A stretch of DNA of 64,000 nucleotides from Variovorax saccharolyticus (GCF_030316765.1 NZ_JASZYT010000002.1:496001-560000), one strand, 5' to 3'; shown: positions 44,345 to 53,939, counted from the first letter of the stretch. The notes: generated from the sequence alone by a model not told the origin. Made by a program: numbers and translations.

Positions 44345-45343
44345 CTACTGGTTCTTGATGTTGTTGTCGCGGATGACCTTGCCCCAGCGCTCGTAGTCCT
44401 GGCGCATGCGCGCGCTCATCTGCTCGGGCGTCTGGAAAGCCGCGAAGGTGCCTACGCCCTCGAGCTTCTCCTGCACTTCCTTGTCGGCCAATGCCTTCTT
44501 GAGTTCGGTGTTCAGGCGTGCGATCACGTCCTTGGGCGTGCCGGCCGGCGCCAGCATGCCGCCCCACGAAGTCGCGTCGAAACCGGGGAAGCCCTGTTCG
44601 GCCACGGTCTTGACATCGGGCAGCAGGCTCAGCCGCTTCGACGAGCCGACCGCGATCGCGCGCAGCGTGCCCGAGCGGATGTGCGGCAGCACCGCGATCA
44701 GGTCCGAGAACATCATCGGAACCTGGCCGCCGATCAGGTCGGTCACGGCCGGCGCGCTGCCGCGGTAGGGCACGTGCTGCATCTCGAACTTGCCCACGTT
44801 CTTGAGGCTTTCGGTCGTCAGGTGGCCGAAGCTGCCGGCGCCCGCGGTGGTGTAGTTGAACTTGCCGCCGTCGGCACGGGCCTTGGCGATCAGCTGCTGC
44901 AGGCCGGTGACCTCGGGCAGCGCCTTGGGGTTCACGACCATCACGATCGGCAGGTCGTAGGTGGTGCCGACCGGCGTGAAGCTCTTGAAGATGTCGTAGC
45001 TGGTCGGGCCGTAGAGGTGGCCGGCCAGCAGGGTCGGCGTGGCCAGCATCACCAGCGTGTAGCCGTCCGGCGCCGCCTTGGCCGCGATCGCCGCGCCGAT
45101 GGTGCCGGAGGCGCCGCCGCGGTTGTCGATCAGCACCGGCTGCTTGAGGCCTTGCGCCATCTTCTGGCCGATGATGCGGGTCGCGACGTCGGTCGGGCCG
45201 CCGGCCGGGAAGGGCACGATGATGGTGATCGGCTTGGTCGGAAAAGCCTGGGCGAAGGCGGTGCCGGCGAGAAGCGGCAGTGCCAGGGCGAGCAGGGCGC
45301 GGCGCGCCGGATTGCGAACGGAAACGGGAAGGCGAAAGGACAT
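44345..45343 (-). CDS. Bug-family (TctC-like) periplasmic solute-binding protein
   Basis: A 332-residue second Bug protein with a signal peptide (about 1-32, ALLALALPLLAGTAFAQ). FPTKPITIIVPFPAGGPTDVATRIIG, QPVLIDNRGGASGTIGAAIAAKAAPDGYT and LLPDVKTVAEQGFPGFDAT are the family blocks. It is only moderately similar to the one at 41.3 kb, so the two probably bind different or differently sized acids. It has no partner permease in the window. Confidence 0.9.
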   Translation of the reverse strand: MSFRLPVSVRNPARRALLALALPLLAGTAFAQAFPTKPITIIVPFPAGGPTDVATRIIGQKMAQGLKQPVLIDNRGGASGTIGAAIAAKAAPDGYTLVMLATPTLLAGHLYGPTSYDIFKSFTPVGTTYDLPIVMVVNPKALPEVTGLQQLIAKARADGGKFNYTTAGAGSFGHLTTESLKNVGKFEMQHVPYRGSAPAVTDLIGGQVPMMFSDLIAVLPHIRSGTLRAIAVGSSKRLSLLPDVKTVAEQGFPGFDATSWGGMLAPAGTPKDVIARLNTELKKALADKEVQEKLEGVGTFAAFQTPEQMSARMRQDYERWGKVIRDNNIKNQ

Positions 45344-45362
45344 TGGGTACGGTTCAGTGGCG

Positions 45363-46562
45363 TCAGAGGACGCCGTTGGATTTCAGTTGCGAGAGCTTTT
45401 CGTCGGACAGGCCAAGCAGCGACTGCAGCACCTCGTGCGTGCCTTCGCCGAGCTGGGGCGGCGCATTGCGCACCGGCAGCCGCTCGCCGTCGAAGCGGTA
45501 GGGCGGGGCCAGCACGTTGACCGTGCCGGCCACCGGGTGCGGCTGCGTGGTCACGAGGCCGGCCTCGGTGGCGCGCTTCGATTGCAGCGCCTCGAGCAGT
45601 CCGAGCACCTCGCCGCACGGGATGCCCGAGCGGGTCAGCTGCTCGAGCAGCGCGCGGCGCTTGCGCTTGCCGAGTTCGCGGTTGATCTCGGGCATCAGCA
45701 GCGCGCGGTTGGCGGAACGCAGGATGTTGGTCTTGAAGCGCTCGTCGGCCGCGAGGTCGGGCCGCTCGATCACGTCGGTGCAGAAGCGTGCGAACTGGCT
45801 GTTGTTGCCGACCGTGATGACCAGCGGGCCGTCTTCGGCGTCGAACACGCCGTAGGGCACGATCGACGGATGCGCGTTGCCGTAGCGCGGCGGGTCTTCG
45901 CCCAGCAGCAGCGCCTCGAGGCCGTAGTAGGCCGTGATCATCAGGCCGCAGTCGAACAGCGCCATCTCGACGTGGCGGCCACGGCCGGTCTTCTGGCGTT
46001 CGAACAGCGCCGCCAGGATGGCTTGCGCCGAGTACATGCCGGTGAACAAATCGACCGCGGCGACGCCGAACTTGAGCGGCGGCTGGTCGGCTTCGCCGTT
46101 GATCGCCATCAGGCCGGCCTCGCCCTGCACCACCAGGTCGTAGCCGGGGCGCGCGGCCTCGGGGCCGGTGCGGTCGTAGCCCGAGATCGAGCAATAGACC
46201 AGCCCCGGGTTGATCTCGCGCAGGGCCTCGTAGCCCAGGCCGAGCTTGTCGATGCCGCCGAACTTGAAGTTCTGGATCAGCACGTCGCACTTCTTGACCA
46301 GCTCGCGCACGATCTCCTGGCCTTCGGCCGTCTGCAGGTCGATCGCGACCGAGCGCTTGTTGCGGTTGACGCTGTTGAAGTAGGCGGTCTCGGTGTTGCC
46401 GACGCGCAGGCCCCAGTCGCGCGTGTCGTCGCCGCGCACCGGGTGTTCGACCTTGATCACCTCGGCGCCGAAATCGGCCAGCACCATGCCGCACCAGGGG
46501 CCGGCCAGGATGCGCGAGAGGTCGAGCACGCGGACGCCCGCGAGCGGCAGCGCGCCGTTCAT
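45363..46562 (-). CDS. CaiB/BaiF class III CoA-transferase
   Basis: A 399-residue family III CoA-transferase. [35 protein letters not shown] is the classic opening, DTRDWG and [11 protein letters not shown] follow, and the catalytic Asp171 is in [11 protein letters not shown]. It moves CoA from a donor thioester to a free acid, an alternative to the nearby ATP-dependent ligase. It overlaps the upstream dehydrogenase stop by one base. Confidence 0.92.
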   Translation of the reverse strand: MNGALPLAGVRVLDLSRILAGPWCGMVLADFGAEVIKVEHPVRGDDTRDWGLRVGNTETAYFNSVNRNKRSVAIDLQTAEGQEIVRELVKKCDVLIQNFKFGGIDKLGLGYEALREINPGLVYCSISGYDRTGPEAARPGYDLVVQGEAGLMAINGEADQPPLKFGVAAVDLFTGMYSAQAILAALFERQKTGRGRHVEMALFDCGLMITAYYGLEALLLGEDPPRYGNAHPSIVPYGVFDAEDGPLVITVGNNSQFARFCTDVIERPDLAADERFKTNILRSANRALLMPEINRELGKRKRRALLEQLTRSGIPCGEVLGLLEALQSKRATEAGLVTTQPHPVAGTVNVLAPPYRFDGERLPVRNAPPQLGEGTHEVLQSLLGLSDEKLSQLKSNGVL

Positions 46563-47698
46563 CAGTGGACCTCCTTGCCGAGCGCGATGTAGCGCTGCAG
46601 GTGGTGGTCCTCGTCGCCGAGCTGGTGGTCGATCATGACCAGGCGCTTGGCGTAGTGGGCCAGTGGCAGTTCCCAGGTCATGCCGATGCCGCCGTGCAGC
46701 TGGATGCTCTCTTCGGCCACCAGCGAGCCGATGCGGCCGATGCTGAACTTGGCCGCCGACAGCGCGCGCTCGCGCGTCACGCGGTCGGCGTCGATGGCCG
46801 CTGCCGCGTTGATGACCGCCGAGCGGGCCTGCTCGATCTCGAGCAGCAGGTCGGCCATGCGGTGCTGCAGCGCCTGGAAGCTGCCGATCAGCATGCCGAA
46901 CTGCTTGCGCGTGCGCAGGTACTCGAGCGTTTCGGTCTTGGCCGCTTCCATGGCGCCGAGCGCCTCGGCGCACAGGGCGAGCACGCCGCGGCCGATGGCG
47001 CGCTCCAGCGTTGCGTGGGCCTGCCCTTCGGTGCCGAGCAGTGCATCGGCGCCGAGCGCGAGCTTGTCGAAGCGGAGCTCGGCCACGCGGCCGCCATCGA
47101 TCGCGGGGCAGTCGCGCAGCGCCAGGCTGGCGGTCTTCGCCGGCACCAGGAACAGCGAGATGCCGGCTTCGTCGTCGACCGCACCCGCGGTGCGCGCCGA
47201 GACCACGAACAGGTCGGCCTGCGCGCCCTGCTGCACCACCACCTTGGCGCCGTCGAGCACCCAGCCGTCAGCGCTTCGCGCGGCACGCGTCTCGACGCGC
47301 GCGAGTTCGTAGTGGCTGCCGGCTTCGTCGTGGGCCAGCGTCGCGATCGTGGTGCCGCCGATGATTTCGGCCAGCAGGGCCTTCTGCGTCTCGTTGCCCG
47401 CGGCCGAGATCGCCTCGCCGGCCATCACGGCGCCCAGCAGCGGCTCGACCACCAGGCCGCGGCCCAGCGCCTCGAAGACCACCGCGATATCGAAGCCGCC
47501 GCCACCGAAGCCGCCGTCGGCCTCGCCGAACAGCGCGCCGATCACGCCGAGCTCGGCGAACTGGCGCCAGATATCGGCGCTGAAGCCTTCGGGCGATTTC
47601 GCGATGCGGTCGCGCGTGTCGAAGGCGTACTGTTCCGCGATGAAGCGGTTCAGGCTGTCGGCGAGCATGCGCCGGTCTTCGCTGTGTTCGAAATTCAT
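46562..47698 (-). CDS. Acyl-CoA dehydrogenase, PimD-like small subunit
   Basis: A 378-residue dehydrogenase resembling the small subunit (PimD) of pimeloyl-CoA dehydrogenase: MNFEHSEDRRMLADSLNRFI, GEADGGFGGGGFDIAVVFEALGRGLVVEPLL and the C-terminal SIQLHGGIGMTWELPLAHYAKR. It lacks an obvious YEGTSQIQ-type Glu motif. Lying next to a PimC-like partner, it probably forms an alpha2beta2 enzyme. GAGGAC precedes the ATG. Confidence 0.88.
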   Translation of the reverse strand: MNFEHSEDRRMLADSLNRFIAEQYAFDTRDRIAKSPEGFSADIWRQFAELGVIGALFGEADGGFGGGGFDIAVVFEALGRGLVVEPLLGAVMAGEAISAAGNETQKALLAEIIGGTTIATLAHDEAGSHYELARVETRAARSADGWVLDGAKVVVQQGAQADLFVVSARTAGAVDDEAGISLFLVPAKTASLALRDCPAIDGGRVAELRFDKLALGADALLGTEGQAHATLERAIGRGVLALCAEALGAMEAAKTETLEYLRTRKQFGMLIGSFQALQHRMADLLLEIEQARSAVINAAAAIDADRVTRERALSAAKFSIGRIGSLVAEESIQLHGGIGMTWELPLAHYAKRLVMIDHQLGDEDHHLQRYIALGKEVH

Positions 47699-47708
47699 GA
47701 TGTCGTCC

Positions 47709-48917
47709 TCAGAGTCCGAGGATCATCTTGGAGATGATGTTCTTCTGGATCTCGTTCGAGCCGCCGAAGATCGACAGCTTGCGGTTGTTGAAATAGCGCG
47801 CCGCCGCGGCGGCCGAATACTCGGGGCCGAACGGATGGCCGTCGAAGCCGTCCTCGAGCGCCTCGGCCACGAAGGGCCGCGCCTGCGCGCCCATCGCACG
47901 CCGCGCCAGCGACGAGATCTCCTGCCGGATCTCGGTGCCGCGGATCTTCAGCATCGAGCTCTCGGCCCCCGGCACGCCGCCGCCGGCCACCGCCGCGATC
48001 ACGCGCAGGTTGGTGGTCTTCATGTTCTCGAGGTCGATCTCGACCTTGGCCATGCGCGCGGCGAAGGCCGGGTCCTCGGCCAGCGGTCGGCCGTTCTTGC
48101 GTTGCCTTGCGGCAATCGCCTTGAGCTGCGCCATCGCAGCCACCGAGAAGCCGACGCCCGCGATGTTGGTGCGCTCGTAAGTCAGCAGGTACTTGGCGCA
48201 GGTCCAGCCCTTGTCTTCCTCGCCGACCAGGTTCTCGGCCGGCACCCGCACGTCGGAGAAGAACACCTCGTTGACCTCGTGCTCGCCGTCGAGCGTGATG
48301 ATCGGCCGCACCTCGACGCCGGGCGACTTCATGTCGATCAGCAGGAAGCTGATGCCTTCCTGCTTCTTGGCTTCGCGGTTGGTGCGCACCAGGCAGAAGA
48401 TCATGTCGGCGTGCTGGCCGAGCGTGGTCCAGGTCTTCTGGCCGTTGACGATGTAGTGGTCGCCCTGGGCATCGATGCCGCGCACCGCCTGGGTCTTGAC
48501 CGAGGCCAGGTCGGAGCCCGCGCCGGGTTCGGAGTAGCCCTGGCACCACCAGTCGCTGCCGTCGAGGATGCGCGGCAGCCAGTGGCGCTTCTGCGCCTCG
48601 TTGCCGTACTTGATCAGCACCGGGCCGAGCATGTTGACGCCGAAAGGCACGATGCGCGGCGCATGGGCGAGCGCGCATTCGTTCTCGAAGATGAACTTCT
48701 CGACCGCGGTCCAGCCCGGGCCGCCGTACTGTTCGGGCCAGTGGTTGGCGAGCCAGCCGCGGGCGTTGAGGATGGCATGCCATTCCTGCATGTCGGCCTT
48801 CGACAGATGCCTGCCGCTGGCGACCTTGTCGGAGAGGCGGGCCGGCAGCTTGTCGGCCAGGAAGGCGCGCACTTCGCGGCGGAAGGCTTCTTCTTCAGGG
48901 GTGAAGTTCAGGTCCAT
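47709..48917 (-). CDS. Acyl-CoA dehydrogenase, PimC-like large subunit
   Basis: A 402-residue dehydrogenase resembling PimC: MDLNFTPEEEAFRREVRAFL, GWLANHWPEQYGGPGW, GYSEPGAGSDLASVKTQA and NGQKTWTTLGQHADMIF. Its C-terminal motif is IFGGSNEIQKNII, with Gly where medium-chain dehydrogenases have the catalytic Glu (IYEGTSQIQ), so the base must sit elsewhere or be supplied differently. GAGGTACC lies before the ATG at 48917. It probably pairs with the gene 11 bp downstream. Confidence 0.9.
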   Translation of the reverse strand: MDLNFTPEEEAFRREVRAFLADKLPARLSDKVASGRHLSKADMQEWHAILNARGWLANHWPEQYGGPGWTAVEKFIFENECALAHAPRIVPFGVNMLGPVLIKYGNEAQKRHWLPRILDGSDWWCQGYSEPGAGSDLASVKTQAVRGIDAQGDHYIVNGQKTWTTLGQHADMIFCLVRTNREAKKQEGISFLLIDMKSPGVEVRPIITLDGEHEVNEVFFSDVRVPAENLVGEEDKGWTCAKYLLTYERTNIAGVGFSVAAMAQLKAIAARQRKNGRPLAEDPAFAARMAKVEIDLENMKTTNLRVIAAVAGGGVPGAESSMLKIRGTEIRQEISSLARRAMGAQARPFVAEALEDGFDGHPFGPEYSAAAAARYFNNRKLSIFGGSNEIQKNIISKMILGL

Positions 48918-48927
48918 GTCCGGTACC

Positions 48928-50118
48928 TCAGTAAATTTCGAAGAGCCCGGCCGCGCCCATGCCGCCCGCAATGCACATCGTCACCACCGCGTACTTCGCG
49001 CCGCGCCGCTTGCCCTCGATCAGCACGTGGCCCGCGAGCCGTGCGCCGGTCATGCCGAAGGGGTGGCCGATCGAGATCGCGCCGCCGTCGACGTTGAGCC
49101 GCTCCGACGGAATGCCCAGCTTCTCCTGGCAGTAGATCGATTGGGAGGCGAAGGCCTCGTTGAGCTCCCACAGGTCGATGTCGTCGACCTTGAGGCCGTG
49201 GCGCGCCAGCAGCTTGGGCACCGCGAACACCGGGCCGATGCCCATCTCGTCGGGCTCGCAGCCGGCCACGGCCAGGCCGCGGAAGGCGCCCAGCGGCTTG
49301 AGGTTGGCGCGCTCCGCGTCCTTGGCTTCCATCAGCACGCAGGCCGCGGCGCCGTCCGACAGCTGCGAGGCATTGCCCGCGGTGACGAACTTGTCGGCGC
49401 CCATCACGGGCTGCAGCTTGGCGAGCGCCTCGTAGGTGGTGCCGCGGCGATTGCAGTTGTCCTCGGTGGCGATCACTTCGCGATGCGTGACGGCCTTGGT
49501 CTCCTTGTCGGTCACGGCCATCGTGGTGGTGCAGGCCACGATCTCTTCCTTGTAGCGGCCGGCGAGCTGCGCCTCTTCGGTCTTGCGCTGGCTCTCGGCC
49601 GAGAAACGGTCCTGCGCCTCGCGGCCGATGTTGTAGCGCTGGGCCACGATGTCGGCGGTCTCGATCATCGCCATGTAGAGCGCCGGCTTGTGCTCCTGGA
49701 TCCAGGGGTCGATGCCGCTGTCGCCGGCATCGGTGGCGCTGCGGGTGCGGATCTGCGAGATGCTCTCGACGCCGCCGGCGATCATCGCCGGGGCGCCGTC
49801 GACCACGATGCGGCCCGCGGCCATCGCGATCGCCTGCAGGCCCGAGGCGCAAAAGCGGTTCACCGTGGTGCCGGCGATCGAGATCGGCAGGCCGGCGCGG
49901 ATGATGCTCTGGCGCGCGATGTTGCGGCCGGTCGTGCCTTCGGGGTAGCCGCAGCCGAGGATCGCGTCCTCGATCAGCGCCGGGTCCAGGCCCGAGCGCT
50001 CGACCGCGGCCTTGACCGCGAAGGCGGCGAGCGTGGCGCCGGAGGTGATGTTGAATTCGCCGCGGTGCGCCTTGGTGAGCGGGGTGCGGGCGGTGGAAAC
50101 GATGACGGCTTCGCGCAT
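48928..50118 (-). CDS. Acetyl-CoA C-acyltransferase (thiolase)
   Basis: A 396-residue thiolase with nucleophile Cys90 in [20 protein letters not shown] with the catalytic His, and [16 protein letters not shown] with the second Cys at the end. It is clearly distinct from the thiolase at 21.9 kb. It provides the cleavage step of the minus-strand cluster and lies 39 bp after the FadB-like gene. Confidence 0.93.
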   Translation of the reverse strand: MREAVIVSTARTPLTKAHRGEFNITSGATLAAFAVKAAVERSGLDPALIEDAILGCGYPEGTTGRNIARQSIIRAGLPISIAGTTVNRFCASGLQAIAMAAGRIVVDGAPAMIAGGVESISQIRTRSATDAGDSGIDPWIQEHKPALYMAMIETADIVAQRYNIGREAQDRFSAESQRKTEEAQLAGRYKEEIVACTTTMAVTDKETKAVTHREVIATEDNCNRRGTTYEALAKLQPVMGADKFVTAGNASQLSDGAAACVLMEAKDAERANLKPLGAFRGLAVAGCEPDEMGIGPVFAVPKLLARHGLKVDDIDLWELNEAFASQSIYCQEKLGIPSERLNVDGGAISIGHPFGMTGARLAGHVLIEGKRRGAKYAVVTMCIAGGMGAAGLFEIY

Positions 50119-50157
50119 GGTGATCTCCTTGGTTTTGTGGGTTTGTCCCGCAGGGGC

Positions 50158-52281
50158 TCAGTCTTTGTTGAGGCTGGCGAAATCGGCGCCGCGCTCCACC
50201 AGCTCGACCAGCAGCGGCGAGGGCTTCCAGAACACCGGGTCCTGCTTGGCGAACTCCTGGATGTCGGCCAGCACCTTCGGCAGGCCCACCATGTCGGCGT
50301 ACTTCATCGGCCCGCCGCGAAAGCGCGGGAAGCCATAGCCGTAGAGGAAGGTGACATCGACGTCGAGCGGCCTGAGCGCGATGCGCTGGTGCACGACATT
50401 GGCGCCCTCGTTGATCATGGCTGCCATGTAGCGGCGCATGATCTCGTCCTCGCTGAAGCTGCGCGGCGTGATGCTGGCGCGCTGGCGCTCGGCATCGATG
50501 ATGGCGAGCACTTCGGGGTCGGGCTGGCCGGTGCGTGCGCCTTCGGGATAGAGGTAGTAGCCGCGCTGGGTCTTCTGGCCGAACCAGCCGCGTTCGCAGA
50601 TGCGGTCGGCCACCTGCACGTAGCGCGCCTTGGGATCGCGCGTGGCGGCCTTGCGCTTGCGCGTGGCCCAGCCGATGTCGCCGCCGGCCAGGTCCGAGAC
50701 CTGGAACGGGCCCATCGGGTAGCCGAAGTTGCGCACCGCCGCGTCGATCTCGTAGGGCGAGGCACCGTCTTCCATCATGTGGTCGGCCGCCTGGCGGTAC
50801 ACGGCCAGGATGCGGTTGCCGATGAAGCCGTCGCAGACGCCGGCACGCACCGGCACCTTCTTGAGTTTCTTCGCCAGCTCGAAGCCGGTCGCGACCACGT
50901 CGGCACTGACCTTGGCCGGCACCACGATCTCGAGCAGCTTCATGATGTTGGCCGGCGAGAAGAAGTGCAGGCCGACGACGTCGCCGGGGCGCGAGATGCT
51001 GGCCGCGATCTCGTCGATGTCGAGGTAGGAGGTGTTGGTGGCCAGCACCGCGCCGGGCTTGCAGACGCGGTCGAGTTCGGCGAACACCGCCTTCTTGACT
51101 GCCATGTCCTCGAACACCGCCTCGACCACGATGTCGGCCTGGGCCAGCGCATCGTAGGAGGTCGAGCCGGAGAAGCGCGACATCACGCTGACCTTGGCCT
51201 CGGGCGTCATGCGGCCCTTCTTGACCAGGCCGTCGTAGACCTTCTCGACATTGGCGCGGCCGCGCGCGAGCTGCACATCGTCGCGCTCGATCATCGTCAC
51301 CGGCATGCCGGCGTCGAGCATCGCCACCGCGATGCCGGCGCCCATGGTGCCGCCGCCGATGATGCCGGCCGATTCGAGGGCGCGCGGCTTGGCGGCCTTG
51401 GTCTCGGGTGCCTTGAGCACCTCGCGTTCGGCGAAGAAGGCGTGGATCAGACCGGCACGCTGCGGGCTGTCGATGCACTGCAGGAACAGCTTGCGCTCGA
51501 GCGCCATGCCTTCGTCGAAGGGCTTCGTGAGCGCGGCCTCGACGGCTTCGATGATCTTCATCGGCGAGAACAGTCCGCGGCTCTTCTTCGCGGTGTCGGC
51601 GCGCGCGGCTTCGAGCGCGGCGCGGCTGGCTTCGGCATCGGCCAGCGCCTGGGCGTCGCGCGTGCGGCGCACCGGCGCCTTGGCTGCGATCAGTTCACGC
51701 GCGTAGGCCAGGCCTTCGGGCAGGGCCTCGCTGCCTTCGCCGAGGCGATCGACCAGGCCCAGCGCGAGTGCTTCCTTGGCGCCGGCGTGGCGGCCGCTCA
51801 AGATCAGTTCGAGCGCGGCCTTGGCGCCGATCAGGCGCGGTGCGCGCTGCGTGCCGCCCGAGCCCGGCAGCAGGCCCAGCGCGACTTCCGGCAGGCCCAG
51901 CTTGGCCGAGGGCACGGCCAGGCGATAGTGGGCGGACAGCGCGATCTCGAGCCCGCCGCCCAGGGCCGCGCCCTGGATCGCGGCCACCACCGGCTTGCTG
52001 CAGTTCTCGATCGCGGCGCAGACCTCGGGCAGCGACGGCGGCTGCGGGGTCTGGCCGAACTCGCGGATGTCGGCGCCGGCGATGAAGTTGCGTCCGGCAC
52101 CGACGATCAGCACGGCCTTGGCCTCGCTGTCGGCCTCGGCCGCGGCGATCGCGGCGGCCAGGCCGCGCCGGACGTCGACGCCCAGGGCGTTGACCGGCGG
52201 GTTGTCGATGGTCACGACCAGCACGTCGGCTTGGCGCGTGAAGCTCACGGGGGAGGCGGAAGTTGCGGGGGTCTGGGCCAT
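50158..52281 (-). CDS. FadB-like enoyl-CoA hydratase/3-hydroxyacyl-CoA dehydrogenase
   Basis: A 707-residue bifunctional enzyme in FadB order. The N-terminal crotonase half has [11 protein letters not shown] (about 65) and [16 protein letters not shown] (about 105, first Glu kept) plus [20 protein letters not shown] with the second Glu. The 3HCDH half starts with [15 protein letters not shown] (about 307) and has [17 protein letters not shown] (about 437). It resembles PimF of pimelate catabolism in size. It is the first gene of the cluster, divergent from the LysR gene across 121 bp. Confidence 0.93.
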   Translation of the reverse strand: MAQTPATSASPVSFTRQADVLVVTIDNPPVNALGVDVRRGLAAAIAAAEADSEAKAVLIVGAGRNFIAGADIREFGQTPQPPSLPEVCAAIENCSKPVVAAIQGAALGGGLEIALSAHYRLAVPSAKLGLPEVALGLLPGSGGTQRAPRLIGAKAALELILSGRHAGAKEALALGLVDRLGEGSEALPEGLAYARELIAAKAPVRRTRDAQALADAEASRAALEAARADTAKKSRGLFSPMKIIEAVEAALTKPFDEGMALERKLFLQCIDSPQRAGLIHAFFAEREVLKAPETKAAKPRALESAGIIGGGTMGAGIAVAMLDAGMPVTMIERDDVQLARGRANVEKVYDGLVKKGRMTPEAKVSVMSRFSGSTSYDALAQADIVVEAVFEDMAVKKAVFAELDRVCKPGAVLATNTSYLDIDEIAASISRPGDVVGLHFFSPANIMKLLEIVVPAKVSADVVATGFELAKKLKKVPVRAGVCDGFIGNRILAVYRQAADHMMEDGASPYEIDAAVRNFGYPMGPFQVSDLAGGDIGWATRKRKAATRDPKARYVQVADRICERGWFGQKTQRGYYLYPEGARTGQPDPEVLAIIDAERQRASITPRSFSEDEIMRRYMAAMINEGANVVHQRIALRPLDVDVTFLYGYGFPRFRGGPMKYADMVGLPKVLADIQEFAKQDPVFWKPSPLLVELVERGADFASLNKD

Positions 52282-52350
52282 GGTGTGTCTCCGATTGCTT
52301 GACGGGGCGATGGGTCCGGGATGAACCCAGCATTCTTGACCCGGCTCCGG

Positions 52351-52400
52351 CCTTTGACAATTGCATTGACCATTGACAGACTGTCAAAGGATTTTTGACA
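52351..52400. promoter_or_regulatory. LysR operator/promoter region with four TTGAC repeats
   Basis: The divergent region contains TTGACAG-A-CTGTCAA (52373-52387), a perfect 15-bp palindrome of the T-N11-A LysR-box type. Around it, CCTTTGACA (52351-52359) and TGTCAAAGG (52382-52390) form a nine-base inverted pair, and TTGAC occurs in direct orientation at 52354, 52366, 52373 and 52395. This density suggests several bound regulator units that repress the LysR gene and activate the catabolic cluster. Confidence 0.6.
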
Positions 52401-52402
52401 CA

Positions 52403-53305
52403 ATGCTGGCCATGGACCTGCAATCGCTGACCCTTCTGGTCGAGATCCTCGATGCCGGCAACCTGAGTGCGGCCGCGCGGCGGCTCAAGATGAGCCGCGC
52501 CAATGTCAGCTACCACCTGAACCAGCTCGAGCGCTCGGTCGGCGCCCAGCTGGTGCGCCGCACCACGCGGCGGGCCGAGCCGACCGAGATCGGCCTGCGC
52601 CTTTACCAACATGGCCTGGCGATCCAGGGCGAGTTGTTGGCGGCCAGGGAATCGGTGACCACGCTGGGACAAAGCCTGCAGGGCCGTGTGCGCCTGAGCG
52701 TGCCGAGCGGCTACGGCCAGCTCGTGATGTCGGGCTGGCTGATCGATTTCAAGCGCATGTACCCGGGCATCGTGCTCGACGTGCTGTTCGAGAACCGCAT
52801 CGAGGATCTGCTGCGCGACGAGGTCGACATCGCGATCCGCGTGATACCCGAGCCGCCGCAGAACCTCGTGGCGCGCGAGCTCGGGCCGGTGCGCTACGTG
52901 GCTTGCGCCTCGCGCGGCTTTGCCGAGGCGAACGGGCTGCCGACCCAGCTCGACCAGTTGCAGGGTGCGCCGGTCGTGACCTCGGCGGTGGTCGGGCGCC
53001 AGCTGCGGGTGTCGGCCTACCAGGGCGAGGAGCGGCGCGAGGTGATCCTCGAGCCGACGCTGATCTCGGAGAACTTCCTGTTCCTGCGCCAGGCGATCCT
53101 GGCCGGGCTGGGCATCGGTCTGGTGCCCGACTACGTGGTGCTGGACGACGTCCGCCGCGGCGAGGTCCTGACCACGCTCGACGACTGGCGGCTCAGCATC
53201 TTCGGCACCGGGATGTACATGCTCTACATGCCGAACCGGCAGCACACGCGGGCGATCCGGACTTTCATCGATTTCATTCTGGAGCGGGTGCGCGGGGCGG
53301 CATGA
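52403..53305 (+). CDS. LysR-family transcriptional regulator
   Basis: A LysR regulator of 300 residues (start ATG 52403; ATG 52412 is also possible). The HTH reads LQSLTLLVEILDAGNLSAAARRLKMSRANVSYHL, then a linker and an effector domain with VRLSVPSGYGQLV and GLGIGLVPDYVVLDDVRRGE. AAAGGA lies about 11 bases before 52403. The gene is divergent from the FadB-like cluster and surely regulates it. Part of its 3' half is duplicated just downstream. Confidence 0.88.
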   Translation: MLAMDLQSLTLLVEILDAGNLSAAARRLKMSRANVSYHLNQLERSVGAQLVRRTTRRAEPTEIGLRLYQHGLAIQGELLAARESVTTLGQSLQGRVRLSVPSGYGQLVMSGWLIDFKRMYPGIVLDVLFENRIEDLLRDEVDIAIRVIPEPPQNLVARELGPVRYVACASRGFAEANGLPTQLDQLQGAPVVTSAVVGRQLRVSAYQGEERREVILEPTLISENFLFLRQAILAGLGIGLVPDYVVLDDVRRGEVLTTLDDWRLSIFGTGMYMLYMPNRQHTRAIRTFIDFILERVRGAA

Positions 53306-53466
53306 AGCCCTGGGTGCGCGAGGTGCTGCTGGAGTCGACCCGGATCTCCGAGATTTTTCTCCTTTTGCGCCAGGAGATTCTGGTCGGGCTGGGCATCGGC
53401 CGGGTGCCCGACCATGTGGTGCAGGATGACGTCCGGCGCGGTGACGCGAATCTGCTGGCCGCGTGA
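53302..53466 (+). pseudogene. Duplicated LysR C-terminal fragment
   Basis: This 54-codon frame overlaps the LysR stop by four bases and repeats a segment of it: EVLLESTRISEIFLLLRQ then GLGIGRVPDHVVQDDVRRGD, against EVILEPTLISENFLFLRQ and GLGIGLVPDYVVLDDVRRGE in the intact gene (DNA 53038-53170). After DDVRRGD the match ends. It has no HTH and is debris of a second LysR copy or a partial duplication, not a working regulator. Confidence 0.75.
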
Positions 53467-53520
53467 TTCGTGGCCGGTGCCGTGCCGGCATGAAAGCAAG
53501 GTCGAACAGGAGAGGGCGCC

Positions 53521-53871
53521 ATGAATAGACGCTGGATGGGTCGCTGGTTCATGGTGGTCGCGGTGTTGCACACTGCGCTGGCCGTCGTGATGTTCAAGGA
53601 GCAGTGGATGGAGATCGCGCAGTCCGGCGTGGTCGACGCAGTGACGGCATCGGCGATGCGCGGCAAGGCCGCCTGGTTCGGCTTGTTCGGCGTGCTGCTG
53701 TTCCTGTTCGGCGCGACGATCGATGCGCTGGAAAGCGTCGGGCGGCCCCAGCCTTTGTTGGTGAGCGCCGGGACGCTCTTGCTGGCCGTCATCGGCATCG
53801 CGCTGATGCCCAAGTCAGGCTTCTGGCTCGTGTTGCCCCCGGTGGTCGCGGCGTTGATACGTCGACCTTGA
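53521..53871 (+). CDS. Small membrane protein, DUF6463-like
   Basis: A 116-residue protein with four hydrophobic segments: WMGRWFMVVAVLHTALAVVMF, AAWFGLFGVLLFLFGATIDAL, LLVSAGTLLLAVIGIALM and FWLVLPPVVAALI. The layout resembles the uncharacterised DUF6463 family (number from memory). AGGAGAGG lies five bases upstream. It lies between the two remnants of the duplicated LysR gene, which suggests it arrived as an insertion or through the same rearrangement. Confidence 0.7.
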   Translation: MNRRWMGRWFMVVAVLHTALAVVMFKEQWMEIAQSGVVDAVTASAMRGKAAWFGLFGVLLFLFGATIDALESVGRPQPLLVSAGTLLLAVIGIALMPKSGFWLVLPPVVAALIRRP

Positions 53872-53905
53872 TCGATTTCATTCCTGGAGCGTGCGCGGGC
53901 TCAAG
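53865..53905 (+). repeat. Second copy of the LysR gene's 3' end
   Basis: ATCGATTTCATTC-CTGGAGCG-TGCGCGGG near 53873 repeats, with small indels, the end of the intact LysR gene at 53267-53297 (ATCGATTTCATTCTGGAGCG...). With the fragment at 53302-53466 it brackets the DUF6463-like gene. Confidence 0.6.
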
Positions 53906-53922
53906 GGCTTTGTTGATCTCTA

Positions 53923-53938
53923 TTCGTTTATGAACGAA
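53923..53938. promoter_or_regulatory. Toxin-antitoxin operator palindrome
   Basis: TTCGTT-TATG-AACGAA is a 16-bp palindrome ending one base before the toxin ATG. It lies in an otherwise AT-rich spot and is a good candidate operator for the downstream antitoxin's HTH. Confidence 0.55.
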
Positions 53939-53939
53939 A

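Noticed and set aside
42245..52302. Very long open frames on the plus strand (about 1,091 and 1,244 codons) across the catabolic cluster
   Set aside because: They are antisense to well-recognised enzymes with intact motifs and read as Arg/Ala/Gly/His-rich low-complexity protein, as expected for shadows in GC-rich DNA.
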